Assembly: GCA_017468465.1 (NCBI GenBank)
Contig: JAFUIN010000004.1
Span: 1-41,425 of the forward strand
Length of the DNA: 41,425 bases
Reading direction: 5' to 3'
Source of the DNA: Clostridia bacterium
GTDB taxonomy: Bacteria; Bacillota; Clostridia; UMGS1840
Each line of letters starts with the position of its first letter. Within the stretch, counting starts at the first letter, position 1. The translations under genes and the position numbers were made by a program. The notes under the pieces were generated by a model. It had not been told where the DNA came from. It ran no database searches and saw nothing but the letters and a program-made list of their open reading frames with translations. Shown in pieces: positions 1 to 9,792 of the stretch.

Positions 1-418
1 CATACTTATGCTGCATGCAATGCTACGCCGAGAGGTGAGGTTGGCGGATAGCAAAAGGCATTATAATCTAAAATTTGTGGGACACAAATTTTCACCTTAT
101 AAAAACAAAAAGCATAGGAATAACTCTATGCCTTTTGCGTTCTCGTTCATTTTATCCAGCCGTAAATAAGGCGCAGAGAAAAGGATGCAGAATTAAGAAA
201 TCGAATCAAAGCTTTGCTTTGACAGTGCCCGAAGCTGTACCCGTGTGTACAGCGAGCGGTGAGATTCATTGATTCTGCGCCTTTTATCCAGCCGTAAATA
301 AGGCGCAGAGAAAAGGATGTAAAATGGAGAAACCGAACCCGCAGGGGTCATCCGAAGCCGTACCGAGTGTACGGCGAGCGATGAGGTTCATCCATTTGGC
401 GCCTTTTATCCAGCCGTA
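1..418. repeat. Composite intergenic repeat cluster after glnN
   Basis: This stretch has no credible gene and is filled by one truncated and two tandem copies (about 168-296 and 299-418) of a repeat that begins with AGGCGCAGAGAAAAGGATG and ends with GCGCCTTTTATCCAGCCGTA. Outer ends pair (GGCGCAGA with TCTGCGCC in the first complete copy). An inner hairpin GCTGTAC/GTACAGC or GCCGTAC/GTACGGC is kept in all copies, and a second inner hairpin varies in sequence between copies. Positions 1-165 match the block at 30870-31005, including a hairpin AAAATTTGTG/CACAAATTTT whose counterpart there is AAAATTTGC/GCAAATTTT. The right end abuts the glnN stop codon, so it would form the 3' end of the glnN transcript. 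Confidence 0.8.
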
Positions 419-2503
419 CTATACGCTGAAGAGAAGGTCGCCATATGCCGGATACGGCCAGTAGGTCTTATCGGTAACGGTTTCCAGATTGTCGGCAATT
501 TCGCGGGCTTCCTGCATTACGGAAAGTACTTTTTCACAATAATACTGTGCAATTTCTTTGCCGTCGGTGATTGCTTTTACACCTTGCAGATTTTCATCCA
601 GACGGTTGATGGTAAGATACAGCTCATCGGTTAAGGCGGTAACTTTTTTTGCTACTTCCATTTCATAAGCACCAGCCCCGACGGTTGCTGCTTTATTCTG
701 AATGGAAACGCACAAATCACTTGCAAAGCGGGAACACGCGGGAAGAATTTCTTTCCGCACCATTTCCAACATGGTAAGTGCTTCGATGTTGATTACTTTG
801 GAGTAGCTGTCGAGCAACACTTCGCAGCGGGATTCCATTTCCACACGGCTGTATATTTTGTGTTTGCCAAACAGGGCAATATTTTCGTCGGATATGTAAT
901 AGGGCAATGCTTCCGGGGTGGTTTTCAAGTTCAAAAGTCCACGTTTTTCAGCTTCTTCCACCCATTCATCAGAATAGTTGTTGCCGTTAAAAATGATACG
1001 TTTGTGGTTTTTAACAGTCTCCTTGATGATTGCATTGACTTCTGCTTCAAAGTCTTTTGCGGTTTCCAGACGGTCTGCAAATTCGCACAGAACATCTGCA
1101 ACAATGGTATTTAAGATAATGTTGGAGCAGGAAATGGAAAATGCCGAGCCCAACATACGAAATTCAAATTTATTACCGGTAAAGGCAAAGGGAGAAGTAC
1201 GGTTCCGGTCGGTGGTGTCTTTTTTGAAATGCGGAAGCACATCTACCCCACCGTCCATCGTTCCCTTTTTCACTTTCTGATAGGGGGTATCGGTTTCGAT
1301 TGCCTCCAAAATGGCAGTCAGCTCATCTCCCAAGAAAACAGACATAATGGCAGGGGGTGCTTCACTGGCACCCAAACGGTGATCGTTTCCTGCGCTTGCC
1401 GCAGAAATGCGAAGCAAATCCTGATGAGAATCCACCGCTTTTAAGACTGCTGTCAGGAAAAGCAAAAACCGCAGATTGTTTTCCGGATTTTTTCCCGGAT
1501 TCAATAAATTTACACCGGTATTGGTAGAAATAGACCAGTTATTATGTTTCCCGCTTCCGTTGACACCGGCAAAGGGCTTTTCGTGAAGCAAGCATACCAG
1601 ATTGTGCCGTTCTGCCACTTTTTTCATCACTTCCATAGTGAGCTGATTATGGTCAGTTGCAATATTGGTAGTGGCAAAAACGGGCGCCAGCTCGTGCTGG
1701 GAGGGCGCTGCTTCGTTGTGCTTGGTTTTCGAGAGAACGCCCAGCTTCCACAGCTCTTCATCCAGCTCTTTCATATAAGCAGAAACCCGCGTTTTGATGG
1801 CTCCAAAATAATGGTCTTCCAACTCCTGCCCCTTGGGCGGTTTGCAACCGAACAGAGTTCTGCCTGTAAAAATCAGGTCGGGACGCTTGTCATACATTTC
1901 TTTATCAATTAAAAAATATTCCTGTTCCGCACCAACAGTGGTGGTTACCGTGGCATCCGAATCGTCTCCGAACAGCTTCAGAATTCTGCCTGCCTGGTGA
2001 CTGATTACTTTCATGGAACGAAGCAGCGGTGTTTTTTTATCCAGCACCTCACCGCTATAGGAATAAAAGGCGGTTGGAATACATAGAGAACCGTCTTTGA
2101 TAAAGGCATAAGAGGTGGGGTCCCAGGAGGTGTAGCCTCTTGCTTCAAAGGTGGACCGGAGTCCGCCGGAGGGAAAGCTGGAGGCATCAGGCTCTCCTTT
2201 GATCAGCTCTTTCCCGGAAAATTCCATTAAAACCTTGCCGTCTCCTGTAGGAACGATAAAGCTGTCGTGCTTCTCTGCAGTAATCCCCGTCATAGGCTGA
2301 AACCAATGGGTATAATGGGTTGCACCATGTTCTACTGCCCAGTCTTTCATGGCAGCTGCTACTTGGTTTGCCACATTCAAATCCAAAGCTTCTCCATCTT
2401 CCATGGTGCGTTTTAAGGCTTCGTATACCTCTTTGGGCAGACGAGCTTGCATTTGGGTATCGTTAAATACGAAACTGCCGAATAATTCCGGAATATTTAT
2501 CAT
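419..2503 (-). CDS. glnN: Type III glutamine synthetase (GlnN)
   Basis: Makes glutamine from glutamate, ammonia and ATP in the cytoplasm. The 694-residue length fits the large GSIII family (about 700) and not GlnA type I (about 450-470). Visible motifs are [10 protein letters not shown] (residues 191-200, metal-binding Glu residues), [13 protein letters not shown] (262-274), [10 protein letters not shown] (315-324, ammonium/glutamate site) and [15 protein letters not shown] (371-385), which are hallmarks of this family. ATG is preceded by AAAGGAAG at a normal distance. It is the last gene of the gltX-glnS-asnA-glnN series, 32 bases after asnA, so ammonia assimilation is tied to Asn and Gln supply. 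The symbol glnA is also used for GSIII in databases. Confidence is very high. Confidence 0.97.
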   Translation of the reverse strand: MINIPELFGSFVFNDTQMQARLPKEVYEALKRTMEDGEALDLNVANQVAAAMKDWAVEHGATHYTHWFQPMTGITAEKHDSFIVPTGDGKVLMEFSGKELIKGEPDASSFPSGGLRSTFEARGYTSWDPTSYAFIKDGSLCIPTAFYSYSGEVLDKKTPLLRSMKVISHQAGRILKLFGDDSDATVTTTVGAEQEYFLIDKEMYDKRPDLIFTGRTLFGCKPPKGQELEDHYFGAIKTRVSAYMKELDEELWKLGVLSKTKHNEAAPSQHELAPVFATTNIATDHNQLTMEVMKKVAERHNLVCLLHEKPFAGVNGSGKHNNWSISTNTGVNLLNPGKNPENNLRFLLFLTAVLKAVDSHQDLLRISAASAGNDHRLGASEAPPAIMSVFLGDELTAILEAIETDTPYQKVKKGTMDGGVDVLPHFKKDTTDRNRTSPFAFTGNKFEFRMLGSAFSISCSNIILNTIVADVLCEFADRLETAKDFEAEVNAIIKETVKNHKRIIFNGNNYSDEWVEEAEKRGLLNLKTTPEALPYYISDENIALFGKHKIYSRVEMESRCEVLLDSYSKVINIEALTMLEMVRKEILPACSRFASDLCVSIQNKAATVGAGAYEMEVAKKVTALTDELYLTINRLDENLQGVKAITDGKEIAQYYCEKVLSVMQEAREIADNLETVTDKTYWPYPAYGDLLFSV

Positions 2504-2535
2504 AAAAGTTTCTTCCTTTTCAAAAAATCGTTTGC

Positions 2536-3543
2536 TTACAGAAGATTCATACCGTATTCTTCTGCCATTTTACGGGTATTTTTATCCCAAACAGACACCT
2601 GCACCTCACCCACATGGGCTTTTTCCAGAAGCAGCATACAAAGTCTGGACTGACCGATGCCTCCGCCCATGGTTAAGGGAAGGGTTCCGTCCAGGAGCAT
2701 CTGATGGAACGGCAAAGTCTTTCGGTCTTCGCAACCCGCTTTTATAAGCTGCTCCTCCAGTGCTTTTTGGTCTACACGGATACCCATGGAAGAAATTTCC
2801 AATGCAGAATCCAACATGGGATTATAAAAGAGCAAGTCGCCGTTTAACTTCCAGTCATCATAATCGGGCGCCCGCCCGTCGTGCTTCTTGCCCGACTTCA
2901 ATACATCGCCGATTTGCATAATAAACACGGTTTTGTGTTCTTTGGCGATCAGATTTTCCCGTTCCTTTGCAGTGTTTTCGGGATATTTATCTTCCAGCTC
3001 CTGAGAGGTGATAAAGGTAACATCGCGACACAGAGATATGGTTAAATTGGGATAATCCTTTTTGATTTCGTCCAGGGTGTCGCAAATGGCACCCACAATC
3101 CCGCGCACTGTCTGTTTTAAGAAATCTAAATTGCGGTCTTCTTCGCCGATAATGGTTTCCCAATCCCACTGGTCTACATAAATGGAATGAAGGTTATCCA
3201 TGGTTTCGTCACGGCGGATGGCATTCATATCAGTATAGATGCCTTCCCCTTTGGAAAAGCCGTACTGATGGAGGGCAAGCCGTTTCCATTTTGCAAGAGA
3301 ATGCACGATTTCTGCCATACTCTGCGTTTCGGGAATATCAAAAGTAACGGCACGCTCTACCCCGTTTAAGTTATCGTTTAACCCCATGCGGGATTCCACA
3401 AATAAGGGTGCAGTGACTCTTTTTAAGTTGAGCACCTGTGCCAATTTATCCTGAAAAATACGTTTGGTTTTACCGATTGCCGTCTGGGTTTCGTAAATAT
3501 TCAAGGTTTTCGGATACCAGACGGGTCTGATGGTGTAACTCAC
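2536..3543 (-). CDS. asnA: Aspartate-ammonia ligase (asparagine synthetase A)
   Basis: Forms asparagine from aspartate, free ammonia and ATP. At 335 residues it has the normal AsnA length and the class II aminoacyl-tRNA-synthetase-like core. Recognisable segments include [15 protein letters not shown] near residue 50, [15 protein letters not shown] near residue 100 and the C-terminal [15 protein letters not shown], the motif 3-like Arg segment. The start is GTG at 3543, chosen because GGAGGG lies at ideal distance upstream and the protein begins exactly where family members do. It sits 24 bases after glnS and 32 before glnN. Using the ammonia-dependent enzyme beside a glutamine synthetase suggests growth with good ammonium supply; that last point is inference. 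Confidence 0.96.
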   Translation of the reverse strand: MSYTIRPVWYPKTLNIYETQTAIGKTKRIFQDKLAQVLNLKRVTAPLFVESRMGLNDNLNGVERAVTFDIPETQSMAEIVHSLAKWKRLALHQYGFSKGEGIYTDMNAIRRDETMDNLHSIYVDQWDWETIIGEEDRNLDFLKQTVRGIVGAICDTLDEIKKDYPNLTISLCRDVTFITSQELEDKYPENTAKERENLIAKEHKTVFIMQIGDVLKSGKKHDGRAPDYDDWKLNGDLLFYNPMLDSALEISSMGIRVDQKALEEQLIKAGCEDRKTLPFHQMLLDGTLPLTMGGGIGQSRLCMLLLEKAHVGEVQVSVWDKNTRKMAEEYGMNLL

Positions 3544-3567
3544 GGTTACTCCCTCCTTTTTTGGAGA

Positions 3568-5220
3568 TTAGTTGGGTTTGTAGCTGTCTTTCAAGTTGAC
3601 AATCAAGTTAAAGGTGTTTTCAAATTTGCTGTCTTTCTGGAAATAGCCGTTGCGGACAAACTGGAATTTGTCTTCCAGTGTCGCATCCTTTACGGAAGGC
3701 TCACAAATGGCTTTTTTCGCAGTGACAGAATCTTTATTGAGATAATCGTCATAGCCTTTGTCTTCGGGCATATCATTCATATTTTCCAAGGTGAACAGTC
3801 TGTCATACAGACGGACCTCCTGTTCCACACCAAACTGTGCGGATACCCAATGAATGGTACCTTTTACCTTTCTGCCATCGGGAGCGTTGCCCAGGAAGGT
3901 TTCAGGGTCGTAGGTACAGTGGATTTCCACCACATTGCCGTTTTCGTCTTTCACCACATCCTGATACTGAATGAAGTAGGTCCCCATCAGACGAACCTCT
4001 CCGCCGGGTTTCAAACGGTGGAACTTCGGTGGCGGAACCTCTGCAAAGTCGGAACGTTCAATATAAATTTCACGGGTGATGGGAACTTCGCGGTAAGTGG
4101 TTTCAGGGTCCTGCGGGTTGTCGGGCAGTTTTACATATTCCACCTGACCTTCGGGATAGTTGGTTAACACCACTTTCACAGGGTCCAACACAGCCACACG
4201 GCGTTTTGCAGAGCTGTTGAGCTCATCACGAATACAATATTCCAACAGCCCGATATCCACCAGACTGTTTGCTTTTGCAACGCCGGAGCGTTTCACAAAT
4301 TCAAAAATGGAAGACGGTGTATATCCACGGCGTCTTAATCCACAAAGGGTTGGCATTCTGGGGTCATCCCAACCGTCAACAATGCCCTCTTCCACCAGCT
4401 GACGTAAGTATCGCTTGGACATCACGGTGTAGCCTACATTGAGACGCGCAAATTCATACTGGTGCGGCGGCATTTCAAAGCCTACATTTTTCACTACCCA
4501 ATCATACAGGGGGCGATGGTTTTCAAATTCAATAGAGCAAAGAGAATGGGTGATACCCTCCAGCGCATCCTGCAACGGATGTGCAAAATCGTACAAGGGA
4601 TAAATGCACCATTTGCTGCCCTGACGGTGATGGTCAGTATGGACGATTCGATAAATTGCAGGGTCACGCATGTTCATATTGGAGGATGCCATATCAATTT
4701 TGGCACGAAGTGTTTTTTCGCCATCTTTGAATTCGCCGTTTTTCATTCGTTCAAAAAGGTCTAAATTTTCTTCTACGCTTCTGTCACGGTAGGGCGAATT
4801 TTTACCCGGTGCATACAGGGTGCCACGGTACTCCTTCATTTCTTCGGCAGACAAATCACACACATAGGCTTTGCCTTTTTTAATCAGCTGGCAAGCGAAT
4901 TCATAGCATTTATCAAAATAGTCGGAGCCGTAAAACACGCCACCGTCCGGAATGGCACCCAGCCATTCCAAATCCTTATAAATTGCCTGAACATATTCAT
5001 CGTCTTCTTTTGCCGGGTTGGTATCGTCATAGCGAAGATTAAACTGCCCGCCGTATTTTTTGGCAGTTCCCCAGTTAATCCAGATTGCCTTGGCAGAACC
5101 GATATGCAAATATCCGTTTGGCTCGGGCGGAAAACGAGTGTGAATTTTTTCCACCTTGCCTTCTGCAAGGTCTTTATCTATAATTTCATGTATAAAATTG
5201 CTTTCCATTACTTCTGACAT
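3568..5220 (-). CDS. glnS: Glutaminyl-tRNA synthetase
   Basis: Charges tRNA-Gln with glutamine. The 550-residue protein carries [11 protein letters not shown] (residues 31-41, class I HIGH motif), RYDDTNP, and VMSKR (266-270, KMSKS motif), followed by the two beta-barrel anticodon-binding domains typical of GlnRS. The start ATG at 5220 has GGAG eight bases upstream. An open frame runs 40 codons further upstream, but those codons are a dispersed repeat and have no family similarity. GlnRS is uncommon in Bacillota, most of which charge tRNA-Gln indirectly through GatCAB, so its presence beside gltX suggests a direct route and a discriminating GluRS. That inference needs the rest of the genome. 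Confidence 0.96.
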   Translation of the reverse strand: MSEVMESNFIHEIIDKDLAEGKVEKIHTRFPPEPNGYLHIGSAKAIWINWGTAKKYGGQFNLRYDDTNPAKEDDEYVQAIYKDLEWLGAIPDGGVFYGSDYFDKCYEFACQLIKKGKAYVCDLSAEEMKEYRGTLYAPGKNSPYRDRSVEENLDLFERMKNGEFKDGEKTLRAKIDMASSNMNMRDPAIYRIVHTDHHRQGSKWCIYPLYDFAHPLQDALEGITHSLCSIEFENHRPLYDWVVKNVGFEMPPHQYEFARLNVGYTVMSKRYLRQLVEEGIVDGWDDPRMPTLCGLRRRGYTPSSIFEFVKRSGVAKANSLVDIGLLEYCIRDELNSSAKRRVAVLDPVKVVLTNYPEGQVEYVKLPDNPQDPETTYREVPITREIYIERSDFAEVPPPKFHRLKPGGEVRLMGTYFIQYQDVVKDENGNVVEIHCTYDPETFLGNAPDGRKVKGTIHWVSAQFGVEQEVRLYDRLFTLENMNDMPEDKGYDDYLNKDSVTAKKAICEPSVKDATLEDKFQFVRNGYFQKDSKFENTFNLIVNLKDSYKPN

Positions 5221-5265
5221 TTTTTTGTCTCCTTTTTTAGAACAATTACTGATTGCATCAGCTAT

Positions 5266-5325
5266 TTCTCTCCCTCCGTCTTTTGCTTCGCAAAATCCAC
5301 CTCCCTCGTCAGAGGGAGGCAAGAA
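5266..5325. repeat. Dispersed palindromic repeat in glnS leader
   Basis: Reads CTCCCTCCGTC, a small hairpin TTTTGCTTCGCAAAA, then CCTCCCTCGTCAGAGGGAGG, which itself folds as CCTCCCTC/GAGGGAGG. The outer arms also pair partly. From memory this is one of the commonest short repeats in gut Clostridia genomes. It lies in the untranslated stretch upstream of glnS and accidentally prolongs the glnS reading frame. No function is visible beyond its strong folding potential in the gltX-glnS mRNA. Confidence 0.7.
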
Positions 5326-5340
5326 GGGTGCTTTTTTCAA

Positions 5341-5520
5341 AGCCCTTACACTTCAATCGGGGTGAACATCACACATTGTGCACTGTTTTTCAAGCCCTTA
5401 CTTTTTTAATGGGGTGAAGAAAAACAGATGCAGAATGGGGAATGTGAACCCGAAGCTGTATATGTTATACTGCGAGGGGTGAACATCACACATTGTGCGC
5501 TGTTTTTTCAAGTCCCCACC
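5341..5520. repeat. Diverged direct repeats between glnS and gltX
   Basis: Two near-identical blocks (about 5356-5395 and 5475-5515) share GGGGTGAACATCACACATTG and then TGC(A/G)CTGTTTTT and CAAG. Between them lies ACAGATGCAGAATGGGGAA followed by CCCGAAGCTGTATATG, which matches the core of the composite repeat found at 168-296 and 18683-18812. This is a diverged member of that family, lying just beyond the gltX stop. I see no gene or separate promoter for glnS here, so gltX-to-glnS readthrough is likely. Confidence 0.6.
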
Positions 5521-7155
5521 TTACATTGAAAGGCGGGCTTTTACCAATTCATTCCCCATCACCTTAAACACTTCATAAGTGTCGGGGGTGTTCTGACGGC
5601 CGCAAATCTGCACACGGAGTACGGTGGACACCTGTGCAACATTGCCTTTATAGGCGTCGGGGTTTTTCTTATACTCTTTCATGTTAGCGGTAAAGCCGTG
5701 ACGCTCGGACAGGTCTTTGATTTTTTGGAACCATTCGTCCTGGGTATCGTTTTCGTCATATATTTCCCGATATTCCAAAATCAATGCTTTTCGGTCTTCT
5801 TCTGAAATATTTTCAGGGAAAACATATTCGGGTTGATACAGTGCGGGGAAAAAATAGGAAATGTAATCTTTTATTTCGGACAGCTTGGCAATGTCTTTTC
5901 TGGGTTTGGGGCCAACTCTTCCGATGTTTAAGATTTGAAGCACCTTTTCTTTCTCTGCAGTAATAATATCATAAAATTCTTTATCGTATTCTTTGGTATA
6001 AGCTTCCAGCAGCTCATAAAGCTCCACGTTTTTGAGCTTGGCAAGCTCGTTTTTGGAAACGTCGTCTAACTTCACCAAATCAAACAACGCACCGGATACA
6101 GACATTTTCTTGGGAGAGAAGGGAAAATCGCGGTAAGATTTATCGGGATTTTGTGCATACCATTCTTCAAAGTTGGAGTTCAACAGTGTCATCAGGTATA
6201 CCATCACACAGTTTACCACATATCCCTCCTGTTTATAGAACGAAAGGGCAAGCTCGGGGTCTTTTCGTTTGGAAAGCTTACGCTTGGTGTTGCCATCCAT
6301 TTTCATGAGTGGTGCAATGTGCATATATTTTGGTGCTTTTAAGCCAACTGCACGATACAGCTGCAGATGAATGGGCAAGGTGGCAATCCATTCGTCACCT
6401 CTTACCACGTGGGTGGTGCCCATTAAATAATCGTCTACCACATGAGCGAAGTGATAGGTGGGAATGCCGTCGGATTTTAAGATTACCACATCCATATCGT
6501 TTTCCGACAGTTCCATATCGCCTTTTACCAGGTCGGTAAATTTGAATTTATTTTCCACACTTCCCTCGCTTCTGAACCGGAGCACCCAGGGAAGCTTTTG
6601 GTCTAATTTGTCTTTGATTTCTTCCAAAGATAAGCTGCGGCATTTTGCCCACTTGCCACGGTAACCCAGGTTGTCTGCTTTTTCAGCTTCCTGGCGGGCT
6701 CTCATTTCGGAAAGCTCCTCTTCAGAACAAAAACAAGGATATGCCATCCCTTTTAACACCAGCTCTTTTGCAAACGCCTGATAAATTTTGGCACGCTGTC
6801 GCTGACGGTAGGGGCCGTAGTTGCCCTTTTCGCCTTCTACCAATGCACCTTCGTCAAAATTCAAGCCGAAGTGGGAAAGCCCGTCGATAATTGCCTGCAC
6901 GCCGCCCTCTACCTCACGCTTCTGGTCGGTATCCTCAATTCGCAGATAAAAGGTACCGCCGGAAAGATGGGCAAGACGCTCGGAAGTCAGCGCTGCATAT
7001 AAATTGCCCAGATGCATAAATCCGGTAGGGCTGGGTGCCATACGGGTCACCTTTTCTCCCTCCTTTAACGCACGTTTGGGATAGGTCTCAAAAACCGATT
7101 CCAAAGAGGGTAAGGTATCGTCAAACAAAAGTGTTGCCAAAGACTTGGTATCCAT
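5521..7155 (-). CDS. gltX: Glutamyl-tRNA synthetase
   Basis: Attaches glutamate to tRNA-Glu. Class I signature APSPTGFMHLG lies at residues 40-50, LRIEDTDQKR at 71-80, a CFC motif at 141-143 and KLSKR at 293-297. The protein is 544 residues, longer than the usual 470-490, because of an N-terminal extension of about 35 residues before the catalytic core and a longer C-terminal domain. The start ATG at 7155 follows GGAG at nine bases and a strong promoter. Upstream codons open in frame are AT-rich non-coding DNA. First gene of the gltX-glnS-asnA-glnN series. Whether it also charges tRNA-Gln cannot be read from the sequence, but the adjacent glnS argues against need for that. Confidence 0.96.
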   Translation of the reverse strand: MDTKSLATLLFDDTLPSLESVFETYPKRALKEGEKVTRMAPSPTGFMHLGNLYAALTSERLAHLSGGTFYLRIEDTDQKREVEGGVQAIIDGLSHFGLNFDEGALVEGEKGNYGPYRQRQRAKIYQAFAKELVLKGMAYPCFCSEEELSEMRARQEAEKADNLGYRGKWAKCRSLSLEEIKDKLDQKLPWVLRFRSEGSVENKFKFTDLVKGDMELSENDMDVVILKSDGIPTYHFAHVVDDYLMGTTHVVRGDEWIATLPIHLQLYRAVGLKAPKYMHIAPLMKMDGNTKRKLSKRKDPELALSFYKQEGYVVNCVMVYLMTLLNSNFEEWYAQNPDKSYRDFPFSPKKMSVSGALFDLVKLDDVSKNELAKLKNVELYELLEAYTKEYDKEFYDIITAEKEKVLQILNIGRVGPKPRKDIAKLSEIKDYISYFFPALYQPEYVFPENISEEDRKALILEYREIYDENDTQDEWFQKIKDLSERHGFTANMKEYKKNPDAYKGNVAQVSTVLRVQICGRQNTPDTYEVFKVMGNELVKARLSM

Positions 7156-7209
7156 GGTTGGTTGCTCCTTTATGATAAAAAATGCACATAATACAGTATT
7201 ATACATTAT

Positions 7210-7238
7210 ATTATAGCAAAAAGCATCTTCATTTTCAA
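7210..7238 (-). promoter_or_regulatory. Sigma-A promoter of gltX
   Basis: On the minus strand TTGAAA (7238-7233) and TATAAT (7215-7210) are separated by exactly 17 bases. The expected start is about 50 bases upstream of the gltX ATG. It is the only strong promoter seen for the gltX-glnS-asnA-glnN series. Confidence 0.8.
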
Positions 7239-7309
7239 GTGTTTTTTTTGATTTTTTGGGCATCTTAAAAAAATTTTTCAAAATTTTCAAAACTTTTTTC
7301 AAAAACCCC

Positions 7310-7338
7310 TTTACAAAACACAAGATATATGGTAAGAT
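7310..7338 (+). promoter_or_regulatory. Promoter of nrdJ
   Basis: TTTACA (7310-7315), a 17-base spacer and TAAGAT (7333-7338). The spacer is occupied by the first NrdR box, so repressor binding would block polymerase. It is divergent from the gltX promoter. Confidence 0.65.
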
Positions 7339-7365
7339 AATATTCGTCAACACAAGATATTGTGT
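7318..7365. promoter_or_regulatory. Pair of NrdR boxes controlling nrdJ
   Basis: Two 16-base elements, ACACAAGATATATGGT (7318-7333) and ACACAAGATATTGTGT (7350-7365), start 32 bases apart, about three helical turns. They match the known NrdR box pattern ACACWATATATWGTGT, the second one almost perfectly palindromic. Paired boxes at whole-turn spacing upstream of ribonucleotide reductase genes are characteristic of the dNTP-sensing repressor NrdR. One box lies within the promoter spacer and the other at the likely transcription start. Confidence 0.82.
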
Positions 7366-7394
7366 CAAATCACACTTTAACCCAATTTCTGAAA

Positions 7395-7428
7395 AACGCT
7401 GAAACCGGTAGAAAATCAGCGTTTTTTT
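7395..7428 (+). terminator. Terminator-like hairpin in nrdJ leader
   Basis: AACGCTGA (7395-7402) pairs with TCAGCGTT (7416-7423), followed by a run of seven T. It lies after the predicted nrdJ promoter and before its ribosome site, so it may attenuate nrdJ transcription. No upstream plus-strand gene exists that it could terminate. Confidence 0.65.
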
Positions 7429-7504
7429 CGCCCTCTGGCAAAGAAAGACGGCACAATATTTTTTGGAAATAAATATCAGAACAAAAACGAGAAGGGACAA
7501 AATT

Positions 7505-9775
7505 ATGGAACAGGAAAGCATATTTTTCAAAACACAGCTCCAGAAAGATATCTGGGAAAAGAAATACCGCCACAACGGCGAAAATATTGATGAATTTTTT
7601 GAAAGAATCTCCGGAGGCAACAAAGACATTATCCCCTTGATGATAGAGCGCAAATTTCTGCCAGGAGGCCGAATCATTGCCTCCAGAGGTCTGGCGAAGG
7701 AAGGCAGAAAAATCACCTACTCCAACTGCTATGTAATCTCTCCGCCGGAGGATAACATCGAAGGCATTTTTGAATGTGCCTCCAAGCTGGCAAGAACCTA
7801 TTCTTACGGCGGCGGCTGCGGAATTGACATTTCCAAGCTGTCTCCTGCCGGTGCCAGAATCAACAATGCCGCAAAAGAAACCACCGGCAGCGTTTCCTTT
7901 ATGGATTTGTATTCCATGGTAACCGATTTAATCGGTCAGTCGGGACGCCGCGGTGCATTGATGATTTCTTTGGAATGTACACATCCCGACCTGCCTCGCT
8001 TTATCGACATCAAAAACGATCTGGACAAGGTGACCAAGGCAAACATTTCGGTCAGAATCCGTGATGCCTTTATGAAAGCCGTGGAAGAAGATGCCGATTG
8101 GGATTTAACCTACACCCGTGAAGCAACCGGTGAAAAAATTGTAAAAACCGTAAAAGCAAAAGAATTGTTCCAAAAGCTGGCACACAACAACTGGGATATG
8201 GCAGAACCTGGTGCACTCTTCTGGGACAGAATCGAAAACTGGAACCTCTTAAGTGAAGATGACTCCTTCCAATTTGCCGGTGTAAACCCCTGTGCAGAAG
8301 AACCCCTGCCCGCAGGCGGAAGCTGCTTGTTAGGAAGCATCAACCTGTCAGAATTTGTGCTGAACCCCTACACTGAAAAAGCAGAATTTGATTTTGATGC
8401 CTTCTCTGATGCTGTGGAAAAATCTGTCATCTACTTAAACGAAGTGCTGGAAGAAGGATTAGAGCTGCACCCCTTGGAAGAACAAAGAAAAAGCGTAAAC
8501 GACTGGAAACAGATTGGTCTGGGCATTATGGGCTTGGGCGATTGCTTAATTAAACTGGGCATCCGCTACGGCTCTGCTGCATCGGTGAAAATCTGTGATA
8601 AAATCGGCTTCAAAATGGCAGACACCGCAATTTATACCTCTGCAAAGCTGGCAGAAGAAAAAGGTGCATATCCGCAGTATAAAGAAGAAGCAATTTTCAA
8701 CAGTCCCTACTTCCAGGAAAACACCACCAAACGCACCCGTGACTTTGTGAAAAAAGTGGGGCTGCGCAACAGTCAGCTTCTGACCATTGCACCCACCGGC
8801 TCCATTTCCACCATGCTGGGTATTTCCGGCGGTCTGGAACCTATTTATAACATTTCTTACACCAGAAAAACCGAGTCCTTACACGGCGAAGAACGGTTCT
8901 ACACCGTATATACCCCCATTGTAAAAGAAGTGATGGACAATTTAGGTCTTTCCGAAGGAGACGAGCTCCCCAACTATATTGTCACTGCGATGACCTTAAA
9001 CTACAGAGAAAGAATCAATATGCAGTCCATCTGGCAAAAGCATATTGATGCCTCCATTTCCTCCACTGTAAATGTTCCGGAAGAATTTACCAAAGAAGAT
9101 GTGGAAGACCTTTATCTCTACGCTTGGAAAATGGGCTTGAAAGGGGTTACCATCTACCGTGATAACTGCAGAAGAACCGGCATTTTGCTCAACAAAACCG
9201 ATTCTCAGACTCCCGAAGTGGAAGCAACTCATTTTGATGCGATTAAGCCTATGTCCCGTTCTCAGATTGGAAAAACCTACGGTACCACCTCCAAATATAC
9301 CACTGCCTGCGGTAACCTGTTTGTTACCATCAACCGTAATCAGAATGGCGACATTGTGGAATCTTTCGTAAACACTTCCAAAAACGGTATCTGCAAATCC
9401 AACATTGACGGTATCAACCGTATGATTTCTTTGTCCTTGCGAAGCGGTGTGCTGGTTTCCGAAATTATTGACCAGTTAAAGAACATCTCCTGTCCTGCCT
9501 GCTTAAGACTCCGCACCAAAGGGGAAAAGCTGGATGGTCAAAGCTGCCCCGACATTATCGCAAGAGCCTTGCAGGAAGAATATGAATCCGGCTTCTTCTC
9601 GATGAATGTACACCCTGCAATGAAAAAGGAAACTCCAAAGGCAGACATCACAACCTGTGAGGACGATGGAGATATTTCACGGTTTCCCACCGTCTGCCCC
9701 GAATGTAAAACCAAATTGAAACACGAAGGCGGCTGTGTCTCCTGCGATAACTGCGGATGGACCAAATGCAACTAA
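7505..9775 (+). CDS. nrdJ: Adenosylcobalamin-dependent ribonucleotide reductase (class II)
   Basis: Reduces ribonucleotides to deoxyribonucleotides with a B12-generated thiyl radical, so it works with or without oxygen. The 756-residue protein shows the reductase fold signatures: NCYV (Cys75), the active-site triad N261-x-C263-x-E265 in NPCAEEPL, GSCLLGSINL (Cys274, redox partner of Cys75) and APTGSIS. The C-terminus ends in CPEC and CVSCDNCGW, a zinc-ribbon-like Cys cluster usual for this subfamily. The ATG at 7505 was chosen because AGAAGGG precedes it and the frame upstream overlaps the leader hairpin region. It is preceded by NrdR boxes and followed 17 bases later by aroE-aroK. No separate B12 riboswitch was recognised. 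Confidence 0.95.
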   Translation: MEQESIFFKTQLQKDIWEKKYRHNGENIDEFFERISGGNKDIIPLMIERKFLPGGRIIASRGLAKEGRKITYSNCYVISPPEDNIEGIFECASKLARTYSYGGGCGIDISKLSPAGARINNAAKETTGSVSFMDLYSMVTDLIGQSGRRGALMISLECTHPDLPRFIDIKNDLDKVTKANISVRIRDAFMKAVEEDADWDLTYTREATGEKIVKTVKAKELFQKLAHNNWDMAEPGALFWDRIENWNLLSEDDSFQFAGVNPCAEEPLPAGGSCLLGSINLSEFVLNPYTEKAEFDFDAFSDAVEKSVIYLNEVLEEGLELHPLEEQRKSVNDWKQIGLGIMGLGDCLIKLGIRYGSAASVKICDKIGFKMADTAIYTSAKLAEEKGAYPQYKEEAIFNSPYFQENTTKRTRDFVKKVGLRNSQLLTIAPTGSISTMLGISGGLEPIYNISYTRKTESLHGEERFYTVYTPIVKEVMDNLGLSEGDELPNYIVTAMTLNYRERINMQSIWQKHIDASISSTVNVPEEFTKEDVEDLYLYAWKMGLKGVTIYRDNCRRTGILLNKTDSQTPEVEATHFDAIKPMSRSQIGKTYGTTSKYTTACGNLFVTINRNQNGDIVESFVNTSKNGICKSNIDGINRMISLSLRSGVLVSEIIDQLKNISCPACLRLRTKGEKLDGQSCPDIIARALQEEYESGFFSMNVHPAMKKETPKADITTCEDDGDISRFPTVCPECKTKLKHEGGCVSCDNCGWTKCN

Positions 9776-9792
9776 TAAGGACTTGATTATCT

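Noticed and set aside
5221-5340. Longer N-terminus for glnS
   Set aside because: The extra 40 codons are repeat sequence. The true start at 5220 has a ribosome site and fits the family.
7156-7716. Longer N-terminus for gltX
   Set aside because: The extension would cover the gltX and nrdJ promoters and NrdR boxes and overlap nrdJ; the ATG at 7155 has a proper ribosome site.
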